NCBI GenBank assembly: GCA_900546435.1 | Contig: URCQ01000001.1 | Span: 1-64,000, forward strand | Length of the DNA stretch: 64,000 nucleotides | Direction of reading: 5' to 3' | Source of the DNA: an uncultured Pseudobutyrivibrio sp. | GTDB taxonomy: Bacteria; Bacillota; Clostridia; Lachnospirales; Lachnospiraceae | In this document: one piece after another, positions 9,036-17,140 of the stretch | Position numbering within the stretch: position 1 is the stretch's first letter | Layout: each line of letters opens with the position of its first letter | Position numbers and translations under genes: made by a program | The notes under the pieces: model-generated | Told to the model about the DNA's origin: nothing | The model's input: the letters and a program-made list of their open reading frames with translations, nothing else | Databases searched by the model: none

Positions 9036-9102
9036 AAAAAGAGAGTGTATCGTCGAAGATTTGAGGTTTACCTCAGTTCTATGCAGCGATACGCTCTCTT
9101 TT
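9036..9102. terminator. Bidirectional terminator between ECF operon and cyclophilin gene
   Basis: A 12-bp stem, GAGAGTGTATCG (9041-9052) and CGATACGCTCTC (9087-9098), is flanked by A6 on the left and T5 on the right. The loop holds a smaller hairpin (TGAGGT...ACCTCA). It serves converging genes on both strands. Confidence 0.9.
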
Positions 9103-9108
9103 TACATG

Positions 9109-9630
9109 TTAACACTTTTCTGGTTCTGGATAATCTACACCGAAAGTATCAACGGTAACTTTTTTCATTTTCTGTTCTGCAACCGGACGATCAGAATAAT
9201 CAGTTGGTGTTTCTGCAATCTTGTTTACCACATCCATGCCTTCGATTACCTGACCGAAAGCTGCATATTCGCCGTCAAGATGTGGGCTTGTCTGGTGCAT
9301 AATAAAGAACTGGCTTCCCGCAGAGTCAGGAATCATGGTACGTGCCATGGAAAGAACACCCGGTGTGTGCTTTAAATCGTTCTGGAAACCATTGTGTGAA
9401 AATTCACCTGCAATAGAATAACCAGGACCGCCTGTGCCTGTACCGGTCGGGTCTCCGCCTTGTAACATAAAACCGCGGATAACACGATGGAAGATGATGC
9501 CATCGTAGTAGCCCTTCTGAATCAAAGAAATAAAGTTGTTTACTGTGTTTGGCGCAATCTCAGGATATAATTCTGCCTTCATGATGTCGCCATTTTCCAT
9601 TTCTATGGTTACGATTGGATTCTGTGCCAT
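9109..9630 (-). CDS. ppiB: Peptidyl-prolyl cis-trans isomerase, cyclophilin type
   Basis: A 173-residue cytoplasmic cyclophilin with no signal peptide. The family core is intact: FHRVIRGFMLQGGDPTGTGTGGPGYS, then DSAGSQFFIMHQTSPHLDGEYAAFGQV and a closing region ending in a Cys. It catalyses isomerisation of X-Pro bonds during protein folding. On its own strand GAGGT lies about 9 bp before the ATG. Monocistronic, with its own promoter at 9672-9700 and a shared terminator. Confidence 0.93.
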   Translation of the reverse strand: MAQNPIVTIEMENGDIMKAELYPEIAPNTVNNFISLIQKGYYDGIIFHRVIRGFMLQGGDPTGTGTGGPGYSIAGEFSHNGFQNDLKHTPGVLSMARTMIPDSAGSQFFIMHQTSPHLDGEYAAFGQVIEGMDVVNKIAETPTDYSDRPVAEQKMKKVTVDTFGVDYPEPEKC

Positions 9631-9671
9631 ATGAAAATACCTCGTCTTTCTAAAAAATCTCTGTGAAACGT

Positions 9672-9700
9672 ATTATAGGCGATATGCTAAGCTCTGTAAA
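9672..9700 (-). promoter_or_regulatory. Promoter of the cyclophilin gene
   Basis: On the minus strand TTTACA (9700-9695), a 17-bp spacer and TATAAT (9677-9672). Confidence 0.65.
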
Positions 9701-9751
9701 GGAAAATAAAAATTCATAGTTTTCGAACTTTTGAAACAATTTAAAAAGCAC

Positions 9752-9812
9752 TTGCAAAATGTTAGCAGTGCTGTTAGTATCAATCTCACCATCTTTTGGA
9801 TGGCATCTTTTT
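9752..9812 (+). promoter_or_regulatory. Promoter and leader hairpin of the Tad-like operon
   Basis: TTGCAA (9752-9757), a 17-bp spacer and TAGTAT (9775-9780) form a plausible promoter. The start of the transcript would carry a short hairpin CCATC/GATGG (9789-9803) followed by CATCTTTTTT, which looks like a weak intrinsic terminator or attenuator placed before the first gene at 9889. No c-di-GMP riboswitch consensus was recognised. Confidence 0.45.
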
Positions 9813-9888
9813 TCAAAGGCGCTTCGCCTACTTATTCCGCAGATATTTGCTTTATGTCCTTTGGTATGAAAAGAAAGGATAACAAATT

Positions 9889-10053
9889 ATGCAAGATATT
9901 ATAAAAGAATATGGACCAGCAATGATTACTGTAGTTGTTATTGGAGCGATGTTGATTTTGGTCTCGACACTGATTGGTAGCGATCAAAACAGTGTTGTGG
10001 GAAAAGCATTTTCACAGTTACTGACGTATTTCTTCACAAAAAATGCACTTTAA
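9889..10053 (+). CDS. Small YG-motif membrane protein (1 of 4), first gene of Tad-like operon
   Basis: A 54-residue protein starting MQDIIKEYG, followed by a hydrophobic segment (about residues 11-30) and a polar tail. A ribosome binding site AAAGGAT lies upstream and the gene ends 9 bp before the ATPase start. The N-terminal pattern M-x-[DE]-[IV]-[ILM]-x-x-Y-G before the membrane segment recurs in three further proteins of the same operon (12772, 12898, 13048). Size and location suggest a minor pilin or pseudopilin, or a small structural membrane subunit, but it lacks the classical prepilin Gly-X4-Glu signature. Function unknown. Confidence 0.75.
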   Translation: MQDIIKEYGPAMITVVVIGAMLILVSTLIGSDQNSVVGKAFSQLLTYFFTKNAL

Positions 10054-10062
10054 GGGGGAAAT

Positions 10063-11100
10063 ATGGCAGAACAGATGCTTTTTTTAGATAAAACAGGCGA
10101 ATTTTTTGGACCGTTATATCCGTATATCATTGACGACGATATCACGGATGTGGATTATAACGGGCGGGAAGTATGGATTACAGATTGTAACAATTGTCGC
10201 CATGTATGTCCAGATTTACAGTTGACGGAAAGCTTTATTGATCAGTTTACAGGACGTGTGGCAAATGGCGTCAGCAAGGCGTTTAACCGGCAAAATCCCA
10301 TATTAGAAGCAGAGACAGCGAGCCTGCGTATTACGATAGTACATGAATCTGTCTGTATGAGCGGGCGCAGCATCTGTATCCGAAAATCACTCCCGTATAT
10401 GCGATTGGATGAAAGACAGATGATTGCAGATGCCTATTGCAGTAAAGACGTGTTAGACCTGTTACTATGCTGCGTTGCAGAACATAAAAATATTGTTGTG
10501 GTGGGAGAACCGGGGGCAGGAAAAACCGAGTTATGCAAGTTCTTGTCTGGGTTTATTCCTAGGGATGAGCGTGTGATTACGATTGAAGACACGATGGAAT
10601 GGCATTTTAAAAGTTTACATCCGTCGCATGATTGCTTAGAACTGCGCGTAAACCGGCAGATGGATTACACACAGGCAATTAAGACATGTCTGCGTCTGAA
10701 TCCGAAGTGGATTATGTTGTCGGAGACGCGTTCCAAAGAGGTGGTTTATCTGATGGAATGCCTAAGTACAGGGGTACATGGTATCACGACACTGCATACC
10801 TCAGATGTGAGAAAAATCCCGGATCGCATGCTGAATATGGCGGGAAATGAACGGGATGCCAATCGTATGGAAAATGACATTTATTCTTTTATTGATGTGG
10901 GGATTATGGTAAGGCGGCGGAGTGAAACGGATGCTCTAGGACGACAGCATATACGCCGTTTTATTGATCAGGTATGTTTTTTTACGCGGGAAGACGGCAT
11001 TAACCGTGTAGAGAGTATTGTCGAGGATGGAGAACTGATCGGAGACAACTTAGAGCAAAGGAGGGGGACATATTATGAAACCAAAGTTGCTGTGGGATGA
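10063..11100 (+). CDS. CpaF/TadA-like type II/IV secretion ATPase
   Basis: A 345-residue cytoplasmic ATPase of the CpaF/TadA group. Walker A VVVGEPGAGKTE, Asp box VITIEDTMEW, Walker B-like KWIMLSETRSKE and His box GITTLHTSD are all present and in order, so it should hydrolyse ATP to drive pilus assembly or secretion. It is short for the family because the N-terminal domain is reduced. TAAGGGGGAA precedes the ATG by a few bases, and the 3' end overlaps the next gene by 26 bp. With the membrane partner it forms the motor of this unusual cassette. No TadZ/CpaE, RcpC or prepilin peptidase gene is visible nearby. Confidence 0.88.
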   Translation: MAEQMLFLDKTGEFFGPLYPYIIDDDITDVDYNGREVWITDCNNCRHVCPDLQLTESFIDQFTGRVANGVSKAFNRQNPILEAETASLRITIVHESVCMSGRSICIRKSLPYMRLDERQMIADAYCSKDVLDLLLCCVAEHKNIVVVGEPGAGKTELCKFLSGFIPRDERVITIEDTMEWHFKSLHPSHDCLELRVNRQMDYTQAIKTCLRLNPKWIMLSETRSKEVVYLMECLSTGVHGITTLHTSDVRKIPDRMLNMAGNERDANRMENDIYSFIDVGIMVRRRSETDALGRQHIRRFIDQVCFFTREDGINRVESIVEDGELIGDNLEQRRGTYYETKVAVG

Positions 11101-12412
11101 ATTGAAAAGATATGGTTATGTCTTTTCGGTAAAAAGAGGCATTTTGATGTATGGGATGGTGGTAGCATTTGCAATCGTGTGCGGGAAGTTTTTTCGGTTA
11201 GATCACATGTATCTGTTCCTTCTTTGTCTGTGGTGCGCATGCTTGTTTCCGTTTTTCTTGCGCAATTTGTATCGCAACCGCTATGGGCAGAGACAGTTTG
11301 TGGAAATCAATAGTTACATGGAGCAATTTTTATATTCTTTTCAGAAATCAGGAAAAATTCTTGTGACATTAAAGGATGTAGAGAAATTATTTGCAAACGG
11401 TGTGATGCATACGCGCATTCAGGAAGCCATTGCTTATATTGAGGATACCTATGATGAAGATTATGTTGAAAAAAGGGCGTTGGCAATGATTGAGCGGGAA
11501 TATCCGATACATCACGTGGCAATGATACATCGTTTCGCGTTGCAGGTAGAGGAAAAAGGCGGCGAATACGGAGAGGCAATCCGCTTGATGTTAGATGCTA
11601 GACGGATGTGGGCAGACCGTTCGTATGAGCTGTTAAAAGAAAAGAAACGAAAACGAACACAGATTTTGATTTCTGTGCTGGTTTCGCTTTTGCTGTGTTC
11701 CGTCTTTGTCTATGTGGCAGAACGCGTATCGTTGTCCATTACCGGTTTTGCCGTTGTAAAGGTGGTCACACTTTTAACGCTGCTGCTGGATCTCTGGATT
11801 CTTTATGTAGCGGATCGCAAACTTTCTATGGAAAGCATGGATGAGACCTACGACGAAAAAGAACTGTTGCGCCAATATGAAAAAGTAAAACGCAGTGAAG
11901 AGAAAAAACATGCAGAGTTAGGCACGCGAATTGCCAAGAAAAATGTATCGCGTGCTTTGCAAAAGATGTTTCCTCAGTGGTTACTAGAAGTGTCTTTATT
12001 GTTACAGAGTGAAAATGTACAGGTGGCGATTATGGAATCTTATGATGAGGCGCCGGTATTGATGAAGCCTGCTTTACGTGAATTGATACAAAAGCTGCAG
12101 CTGCGGCCTACCGATATGGAGCCGTATCTGGAATTTTTGCAGGAATATGCTTTGCCGGAGGTGCAATCGTCGATGAAAATGCTTTATGCCTTATCCGAAG
12201 GGACAGGAGGAAATGCCAATAACCAGATCAGTGACATTATACGGCGAAACCAATTACTTTTAGATCAGGCGCAGAAGATGAAAAATGAAGATGCACTCGG
12301 AGGGCTTTATGCGCTGTTTTTAGCACCGCAGCTGACGGGTGGCGCTAAGATGCTTGTGGATATGGGAATGCTGTTTTATGCCATGATGGCAACAAGTGCA
12401 CTTGGCGTGTAG
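11075..12412 (+). CDS. TadB/TadC-like membrane platform protein
   Basis: A 445-residue protein with hydrophobic blocks at about residues 23-65, 205-250 and 415-440, separated by long charged cytoplasmic stretches. This layout and its place directly after a CpaF-like ATPase fit the inner-membrane platform of a Tad/type II secretion apparatus. Only one such protein is present where classical Tad loci have separate TadB and TadC, so it may serve both roles; sequence similarity to either could not be tested here. AAAGGAGGGGG precedes the ATG, which lies inside the ATPase gene, implying coupled translation. Last residues ALFLAPQLTGGAK...ATSALGV form the final membrane segment. Confidence 0.7.
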   Translation: MKPKLLWDELKRYGYVFSVKRGILMYGMVVAFAIVCGKFFRLDHMYLFLLCLWCACLFPFFLRNLYRNRYGQRQFVEINSYMEQFLYSFQKSGKILVTLKDVEKLFANGVMHTRIQEAIAYIEDTYDEDYVEKRALAMIEREYPIHHVAMIHRFALQVEEKGGEYGEAIRLMLDARRMWADRSYELLKEKKRKRTQILISVLVSLLLCSVFVYVAERVSLSITGFAVVKVVTLLTLLLDLWILYVADRKLSMESMDETYDEKELLRQYEKVKRSEEKKHAELGTRIAKKNVSRALQKMFPQWLLEVSLLLQSENVQVAIMESYDEAPVLMKPALRELIQKLQLRPTDMEPYLEFLQEYALPEVQSSMKMLYALSEGTGGNANNQISDIIRRNQLLLDQAQKMKNEDALGGLYALFLAPQLTGGAKMLVDMGMLFYAMMATSALGV

Positions 12413-12422
12413 GAGGAGAAAA

Positions 12423-12758
12423 ATGGAAGTTATTGTAAAGTCTTTTATTGGAATATTTTGTTTGCTGCTGTTGACGGTAACCGGGATTGGCATTACGTCG
12501 GCATCGGTGGCATCGCGTAATGCAGATTCTTTTTTAGCTTCCTGTGTGGAACGCATGGAAGATTCGCATTATGCCAAGAGTGTAGTAGAGGCATGCCAGG
12601 CGGATGCAGAAGCGCAAAATTATGATTTGCAGGTGGAATGGAGTACACCTGCAGGAAAAGAGAGGGCAGCGTACGGAAATGTGGCGCTTACGTATGTATA
12701 TGGAATGCCATTTTTTGATTTGGAAAACACAAGGGTAATACATGCAGAATTATGGTGA
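12423..12758 (+). CDS. Small membrane-anchored protein of the Tad-like operon (pseudopilin-like)
   Basis: A 111-residue protein with one N-terminal hydrophobic helix (about residues 5-28) and a soluble remainder of about 80 residues containing two Cys (CVERM, VVEACQA) that could form a disulfide outside the cell. AGGAGGAGAAAA precedes ATG 12423; an ORF beginning at 12396 is too long. The plan of one N-terminal helix plus a small extracellular domain fits a TadE-like pseudopilin, but no named family was recognised. Confidence 0.7.
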   Translation: MEVIVKSFIGIFCLLLLTVTGIGITSASVASRNADSFLASCVERMEDSHYAKSVVEACQADAEAQNYDLQVEWSTPAGKERAAYGNVALTYVYGMPFFDLENTRVIHAELW

Positions 12759-12771
12759 GAAAGGAAAAAAC

Positions 12772-12876
12772 ATGAAGGAAATTATGCAAGACTACGGCAT
12801 GGCATTGTTTTATGCCGTGATCGGTGGTGGGATTTGTGGTATCTTTTTAAGAACCATTGGGATGCTTAGTATATAA
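12772..12876 (+). CDS. Small YG-motif membrane protein (2 of 4)
   Basis: Only 34 residues: MKEIMQDYG, then a Gly-rich hydrophobic segment and a short basic end. GAAAGGAAAAAAC lies just before the ATG. It is too short for most gene callers but is supported by its strong ribosome binding site, tight packing and the N-terminal pattern shared with 9889, 12898 and 13048. Confidence 0.65.
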   Translation: MKEIMQDYGMALFYAVIGGGICGIFLRTIGMLSI

Positions 12877-12897
12877 GAAAAAGGGGGCAGAAAAGAC

Positions 12898-13038
12898 ATG
12901 AAAGATGTGTTGGAAGAATATGGAGAAATGTTATTTGCAGTTATCGCAGCCATTCTTTTGGTGGGTCTGTTCTGGGGGGATTTGCGGGGGCTGATGGGAG
13001 AAAGTTTAAGGTTTGCGCTATTACGGATGATGGGATAA
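12898..13038 (+). CDS. Small YG-motif membrane protein (3 of 4)
   Basis: A 46-residue protein starting MKDVLEEYG, with a hydrophobic core (about residues 10-25) and an amphipathic, Arg-containing tail. AAGGGGGCAG precedes the ATG by about 10 bp. It sits 21 bp after the previous small gene and 9 bp before the next. Related in its N-terminus to the other three YG-motif proteins; function unknown. Confidence 0.68.
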   Translation: MKDVLEEYGEMLFAVIAAILLVGLFWGDLRGLMGESLRFALLRMMG

Positions 13039-13047
13039 GGGGGATAC

Positions 13048-13527
13048 ATGACGGAGATTATCAGAAACTATGGGAAAATATGTCTGGCAGTTATGATTTG
13101 TGGCATGCTGCTTGCAGTATTTTGCTATATGCAACATGCAGATACGCAAGGACTGCGGGAAGCATTGGGAGGTCAGATGAAACAGCAGATGGATATAGCA
13201 GAACCTGTGCTGCAGTCCTCAGCTGTATTGCATGCCAGTAAACAGCGTGCCGTTCCAATGGTGCGCAGTCATACGCTGCATACAAACAAAGCATACAGTG
13301 TAAAAGATATGCTTGTGGTGACGGACGCAGACGGACAAGAAGCGTTTGTCAGGATTTTTGACATGGAGGATAGAAAAGACGGCACAAGTGTGGATAAGCT
13401 TATCACAGAAAAACAGCAGGAAATGTATATGTTTTCCCATAGCGGTGTGTATCGCGCTAAGGTGGAACTGTGGGATACGCAAGGAGCGACCGAATATGGC
13501 TATTTATACATACGCGTCGAAGACTGA
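13048..13527 (+). CDS. YG-motif membrane-anchored extracytoplasmic protein (4 of 4)
   Basis: A 159-residue protein. It begins MTEIIRNYG and a hydrophobic helix (residues 10-28) like its small neighbours, but carries a soluble domain of about 130 residues. That domain ends in alternating beta-type sequence (VYRAKVELWDTQGATEYGYLYIRVED) resembling an Ig- or PKD-like edge. AAGGGGG lies 5 bp before the ATG. The shared N-terminus with three tiny proteins suggests that the YG segment is a common targeting or assembly module and that this is the member with a display domain. No family name is claimed. Confidence 0.75.
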   Translation: MTEIIRNYGKICLAVMICGMLLAVFCYMQHADTQGLREALGGQMKQQMDIAEPVLQSSAVLHASKQRAVPMVRSHTLHTNKAYSVKDMLVVTDADGQEAFVRIFDMEDRKDGTSVDKLITEKQQEMYMFSHSGVYRAKVELWDTQGATEYGYLYIRVED

Positions 13528-13544
13528 GGGGAGGAAAATGCGCT

Positions 13545-14138
13545 ATGAAATACATTATCTATGGAATCGTAAGCTGTGCGCTATTGGTATTGTCTGTTGT
13601 GATGGTTTTAACGGTGGAAGGGCGCGTTGACAGAGAGCATACGCTTAGAGAAGCAGTGACATTGGCAGTAGATGCAACGATGAAAGAAACCTGGGAAAAA
13701 GGACAGGAAAACGTGGATGAAGCCAAATGGCAAAAACAGTTTTGTGTACGTTTAAAGAAACAGTTAGAGGGCATGAAAACATCTGGAGATATTCAGGTAG
13801 AGATTTATGGAGTGGATATAGAAAAAGGACTGTTGTCCGTGCGCGTGACGGAGACTTTTTTACATCCGAATGGAAAAAAGGGAACCTGCAGTGTGACGCA
13901 GACGGCAGTGATTGATCAAAAAAAGGAAAAAGAGAATTGTACCGTTTCCTTTTTTGTGGATGGAAAGCTATGGCAGGCATATGAGGTGACGGAGGGAAGC
14001 TCTTTTTTGCTTCCGGATACGCCTGTGAAACAGGGACAGACGTTTGTGGGATGGTCGATGATGGAAAAAGAATGGAAAGAGGCAGATTTTCCGAAAAACG
14101 TTGTGATGACACAAAATTATTATGCTTTTTTTAAGTAA
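13545..14138 (+). CDS. Membrane-anchored protein with C-terminal InlB B-repeat-like domain
   Basis: A 197-residue protein with an N-terminal hydrophobic helix (residues 3-23), a helical and mixed region (about 30-130) of the kind seen in Tad-locus pseudopilin-like proteins, and a C-terminal segment (about 132-197) that matches the Listeria-Bacteroides (InlB B) repeat pattern: VSFFVDGKLW, then VKQGQTFVGWS, then a closing Tyr/Phe strand. GAGGGGAGG lies 10 bp before ATG 13545. The same repeat type appears in the large secreted protein that follows, linking the two genes. Likely exposed outside the cell; a pilin-tip or adhesin role is inference. Confidence 0.72.
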   Translation: MKYIIYGIVSCALLVLSVVMVLTVEGRVDREHTLREAVTLAVDATMKETWEKGQENVDEAKWQKQFCVRLKKQLEGMKTSGDIQVEIYGVDIEKGLLSVRVTETFLHPNGKKGTCSVTQTAVIDQKKEKENCTVSFFVDGKLWQAYEVTEGSSFLLPDTPVKQGQTFVGWSMMEKEWKEADFPKNVVMTQNYYAFFK

Positions 14139-14154
14139 AACGAGGGGAGGGCAT

Positions 14155-17010
14155 ATGAAGAGAAACTACATAAATAAAATAAAGAAGATGACAACAGCAA
14201 TTTTTATAATCATCATGATTTTAGGGCAGACAGTTACGGTCAATGCTGTTGAGAATATAGAGGACACAGAGGATAACGAGTATGCATACATAGAAGAGAA
14301 GCAGGAAGAAGAGAAACTGGAAGAAAAGGAGAAGGAAAACAATGAAAACGCAGAAAACACAGAAACCAGGAAAAATGAGCCGGAGAAGGTGACTTTGGAA
14401 GAAGAAAAGACGGAAAAGGAAGAAGATGGCGAGTCAGAGATAGAAGCATGTATGTTGGAAATGGATGAGAATGCTTTGCTTAGCAGACAAGCAGCACGAT
14501 CCGGTGGTGGTTGGGATGGAGACTACTGGAAATGTGCTTCCCAATGGGATATGATTATTGGCGTGTTTCAACATCACGCAAGAAAATTGGTTCTTGTGAG
14601 TGATGTTGTGATGAAATCTAATTGGATGATTACAGATGGGGGAAGCTATACGATCCGTGGGAATGGTCATCAGCTTATCAATGACATGGAAAATCCTGGA
14701 CCTATGATTGTCGTGCATAATGGTTCGACGTTAATTACCGAAGGAAACCTTACATTGAATGGAAACTGTCATAGAAACAATGGTACAGCGCAGGAGGGAG
14801 GCTCTTCTGTGGTGGATTGTGTCAACTCCACATGGTATGGAACGGATACGACCGTATGTAATAACTGGAATGTTGGATATAGTGGTGTAGATCACTTAGG
14901 AGGTGGAACAGGATATAATATCGTTGCGGAAGATGGCTCGGGACGTTCCGCAAAAGGTGTTTTTCGAAATTGTGTGGCTTATAATTGCGATGGTGCAGCT
15001 TTTTTTGCACGTAATACGGATGGATGTGGAGCTACGATTTCCTGTGATAATTGCAGGGCGTATGACTCTTCCTGGGGATTTATGACAATAGATGCGGCTA
15101 TGTATCTAAATCATTGTGATGCGAATGCCAATCGATACGATCAAAATAAATTTATGTACGGAGGCGCAGGGATATCCTATATGGGAAATGCAAGTGGAAA
15201 CGCTGCGGATTGTGTGAGTCGGGGAGCGAACTGTGGTCTGTGGGTAAATGCAAATAATTGTATTGAGATAAAAAATACAAAGCTATTGCAGAGCCCGATA
15301 GGTGTATATGTGACAGCAGGACAGGCAGCAAAGTCGTATCTGCTCGAGAATTGCGATATTTATGAAAATACGACAGGAATCGGTAATGGATTTTTTAATC
15401 GACCAGTGGGAGAAGTGCGCACATCGCACATTCGAAACAACAAAGCTGGGATTATAAATGGTGGTACCATTACAATGTCAGAGAACGAGGTTTTTGATAA
15501 TAACGTAGGCATTGAGAATGGGGACGGAGCGTGCATCATACAAAAAGGAGGCGTTATCCGGGAAAACACAAAGTATGATGTGGAGCAAAAAGGCGAGTAT
15601 CAGTGCAGTGGTAATGTGAGTATCTCTGGAAATGGTATCTGGCTTGCAAAAAATCGAAAACTGACGCTTGTAGGAGAGTTGACTGGAGATTATGCGGCAA
15701 TTCCTCTTACATTAGAAGAAGAAAAACCAGTAGTCGGGCGAGTGGTGGTATGGTGTGCTTACAATCCGACGTACGACACCGCCGATCAGATGAAAAACAG
15801 ATTCCAACTAACCAATGCGTATACAACGACGGTGACGAATCAAGGGCAGGGATATCGTACGGCAGTTCTTCGTGCAGGAACGGGTGAAAATGCGCCGGTT
15901 GGTCAGATTGTTGCATCGGAATATTATGATGTGACGTTTGATGGGAATATCGTCAATGCGCATGTAACCTTTTCTTTGCCGGATACACAGCAGCTATTCT
16001 GGAAAGAAACGCAGACGCTGTATGCACCCGAAGGAAAGGTTTATTATGATGGCAGGGATTTTTATGCCCTGCGACAGGTGGGATGGAGTAGAGAAGCACT
16101 TGCGCATCCAAGTGAGTGGCATGTTGGAACGGAACGGACATTTACAGGCACCGAGAGTGTACAGGACTATCGTTTCTACGCACAATATGAGGTGGTTACC
16201 GATGTGCAAATCTGTGGTAATGCACAAAGTGCAGGCGAGGATTATGTGCTGCATGATTGCGTGGGAAGTGTTATTTTGCCGCAAAATACGTTTGAACGGC
16301 AGGAAATAAATACAGTCTACGATGCGAATTTTGAAAAAGAAGAACAGCAGAAAAAGATATATACGCATACGGGTTGGGCAATGCGCCCGGATGCAATTTA
16401 TCGGGATGCAGATGTACGAGGCTGCGGCACATCTTTTGAACTGACACAGTGGGAAATGAATTTGCTTCGGGAAGGAAAAGAGGAAGTCGGTAGTAATGGG
16501 AAGTTTGCAGATGTCGTCTTTTACAGTGTCTGGGATACGCCGCCGGAGATTGAGGCACATAACCGCTATTTTTCCAAGGAGGAAGTAGAAAAAGGCTGCG
16601 TGACTGAGGAAACATTGCTTCGAACAGCAAAAATGACAGATGCTGAAGATGGGGATGCGCTTATAAAGAAGGTGGAACTTCCCACAAAAGAGGTGCTGAT
16701 GCAATTGGGTGATATGGGCTATATCACGGCGCGTTACATTGCCGAAGATGGTGTTGGAAATCGTACAGAGCGTTTGATTAAGATTGGCATTACAGAAGGC
16801 GGCATCTACCAGGGAAAGTATTGTGATACCAATGCAATTGTGATCCGGCGCATTGACGAGGAGAATTACCAGAAAAAAACAGAGCAGGAAGGTGGCTTGA
16901 TGGAACAGTCTCTTTGGTATGAAGAGGCGGTCTACCGGCAAAAAATACAACAGACTTTTAAAAATCTAAAACAGGAAAAAGCAGTCTTTACCGATAAATT
17001 CACACTATAA
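14155..17010 (+). CDS. Large secreted beta-helix protein with InlB- and Ig-like domains (putative adhesin)
   Basis: A 951-residue protein. Residues 1-35 are a signal peptide. About 40-110 is an extremely Glu/Lys-rich spacer. Residues about 150-500 contain Gly/Asn-rich turns and regularly spaced short strands (ITDGGSYTIRGNGHQ, GIINGGTITMSENEV) typical of a right-handed parallel beta-helix as in pectate-lyase-like adhesins. Residues about 585-690 and 690-800 resemble InlB B-type repeats. About 800-890 is a DUF5011-like Ig module (DTPPEIEA...YIAEDGVGNRTERLIKIGI). There is no LPXTG-like anchor or C-terminal membrane helix. CGAGGGGAGG precedes the ATG. As last gene of the Tad-like operon it is the obvious candidate cargo or surface partner of that apparatus. 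The exact function and ligand are unknown. Confidence 0.78.
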   Translation: MKRNYINKIKKMTTAIFIIIMILGQTVTVNAVENIEDTEDNEYAYIEEKQEEEKLEEKEKENNENAENTETRKNEPEKVTLEEEKTEKEEDGESEIEACMLEMDENALLSRQAARSGGGWDGDYWKCASQWDMIIGVFQHHARKLVLVSDVVMKSNWMITDGGSYTIRGNGHQLINDMENPGPMIVVHNGSTLITEGNLTLNGNCHRNNGTAQEGGSSVVDCVNSTWYGTDTTVCNNWNVGYSGVDHLGGGTGYNIVAEDGSGRSAKGVFRNCVAYNCDGAAFFARNTDGCGATISCDNCRAYDSSWGFMTIDAAMYLNHCDANANRYDQNKFMYGGAGISYMGNASGNAADCVSRGANCGLWVNANNCIEIKNTKLLQSPIGVYVTAGQAAKSYLLENCDIYENTTGIGNGFFNRPVGEVRTSHIRNNKAGIINGGTITMSENEVFDNNVGIENGDGACIIQKGGVIRENTKYDVEQKGEYQCSGNVSISGNGIWLAKNRKLTLVGELTGDYAAIPLTLEEEKPVVGRVVVWCAYNPTYDTADQMKNRFQLTNAYTTTVTNQGQGYRTAVLRAGTGENAPVGQIVASEYYDVTFDGNIVNAHVTFSLPDTQQLFWKETQTLYAPEGKVYYDGRDFYALRQVGWSREALAHPSEWHVGTERTFTGTESVQDYRFYAQYEVVTDVQICGNAQSAGEDYVLHDCVGSVILPQNTFERQEINTVYDANFEKEEQQKKIYTHTGWAMRPDAIYRDADVRGCGTSFELTQWEMNLLREGKEEVGSNGKFADVVFYSVWDTPPEIEAHNRYFSKEEVEKGCVTEETLLRTAKMTDAEDGDALIKKVELPTKEVLMQLGDMGYITARYIAEDGVGNRTERLIKIGITEGGIYQGKYCDTNAIVIRRIDEENYQKKTEQEGGLMEQSLWYEEAVYRQKIQQTFKNLKQEKAVFTDKFTL

Positions 17011-17067
17011 ATCAAAAGCAGAAATCAGAATTACATGCAGCGAAGAGAAAAGCTATGCGAAGAATGC

Positions 17068-17095
17068 TTGATTTCTATAGGAAAAATTATATAAT
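17068..17095 (+). promoter_or_regulatory. Promoter of the CNNM/CorC-like gene
   Basis: TTGATT (17068-17073), a 16-bp spacer and TATAAT (17090-17095). It shows that the gene at 17141 is a separate unit from the Tad-like operon. No strong terminator was seen after 17010. Confidence 0.65.
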
Positions 17096-17140
17096 AGTAT
17101 GAAATAGCGAGATATAAAATAATAAAGGAGTGATGTTTTT

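Noticed and set aside
9780..9888. c-di-GMP riboswitch before the Tad-like operon
   Set aside because: Conserved core sequences of the c-di-GMP-I/II classes were not found; only a small hairpin with T run is visible.
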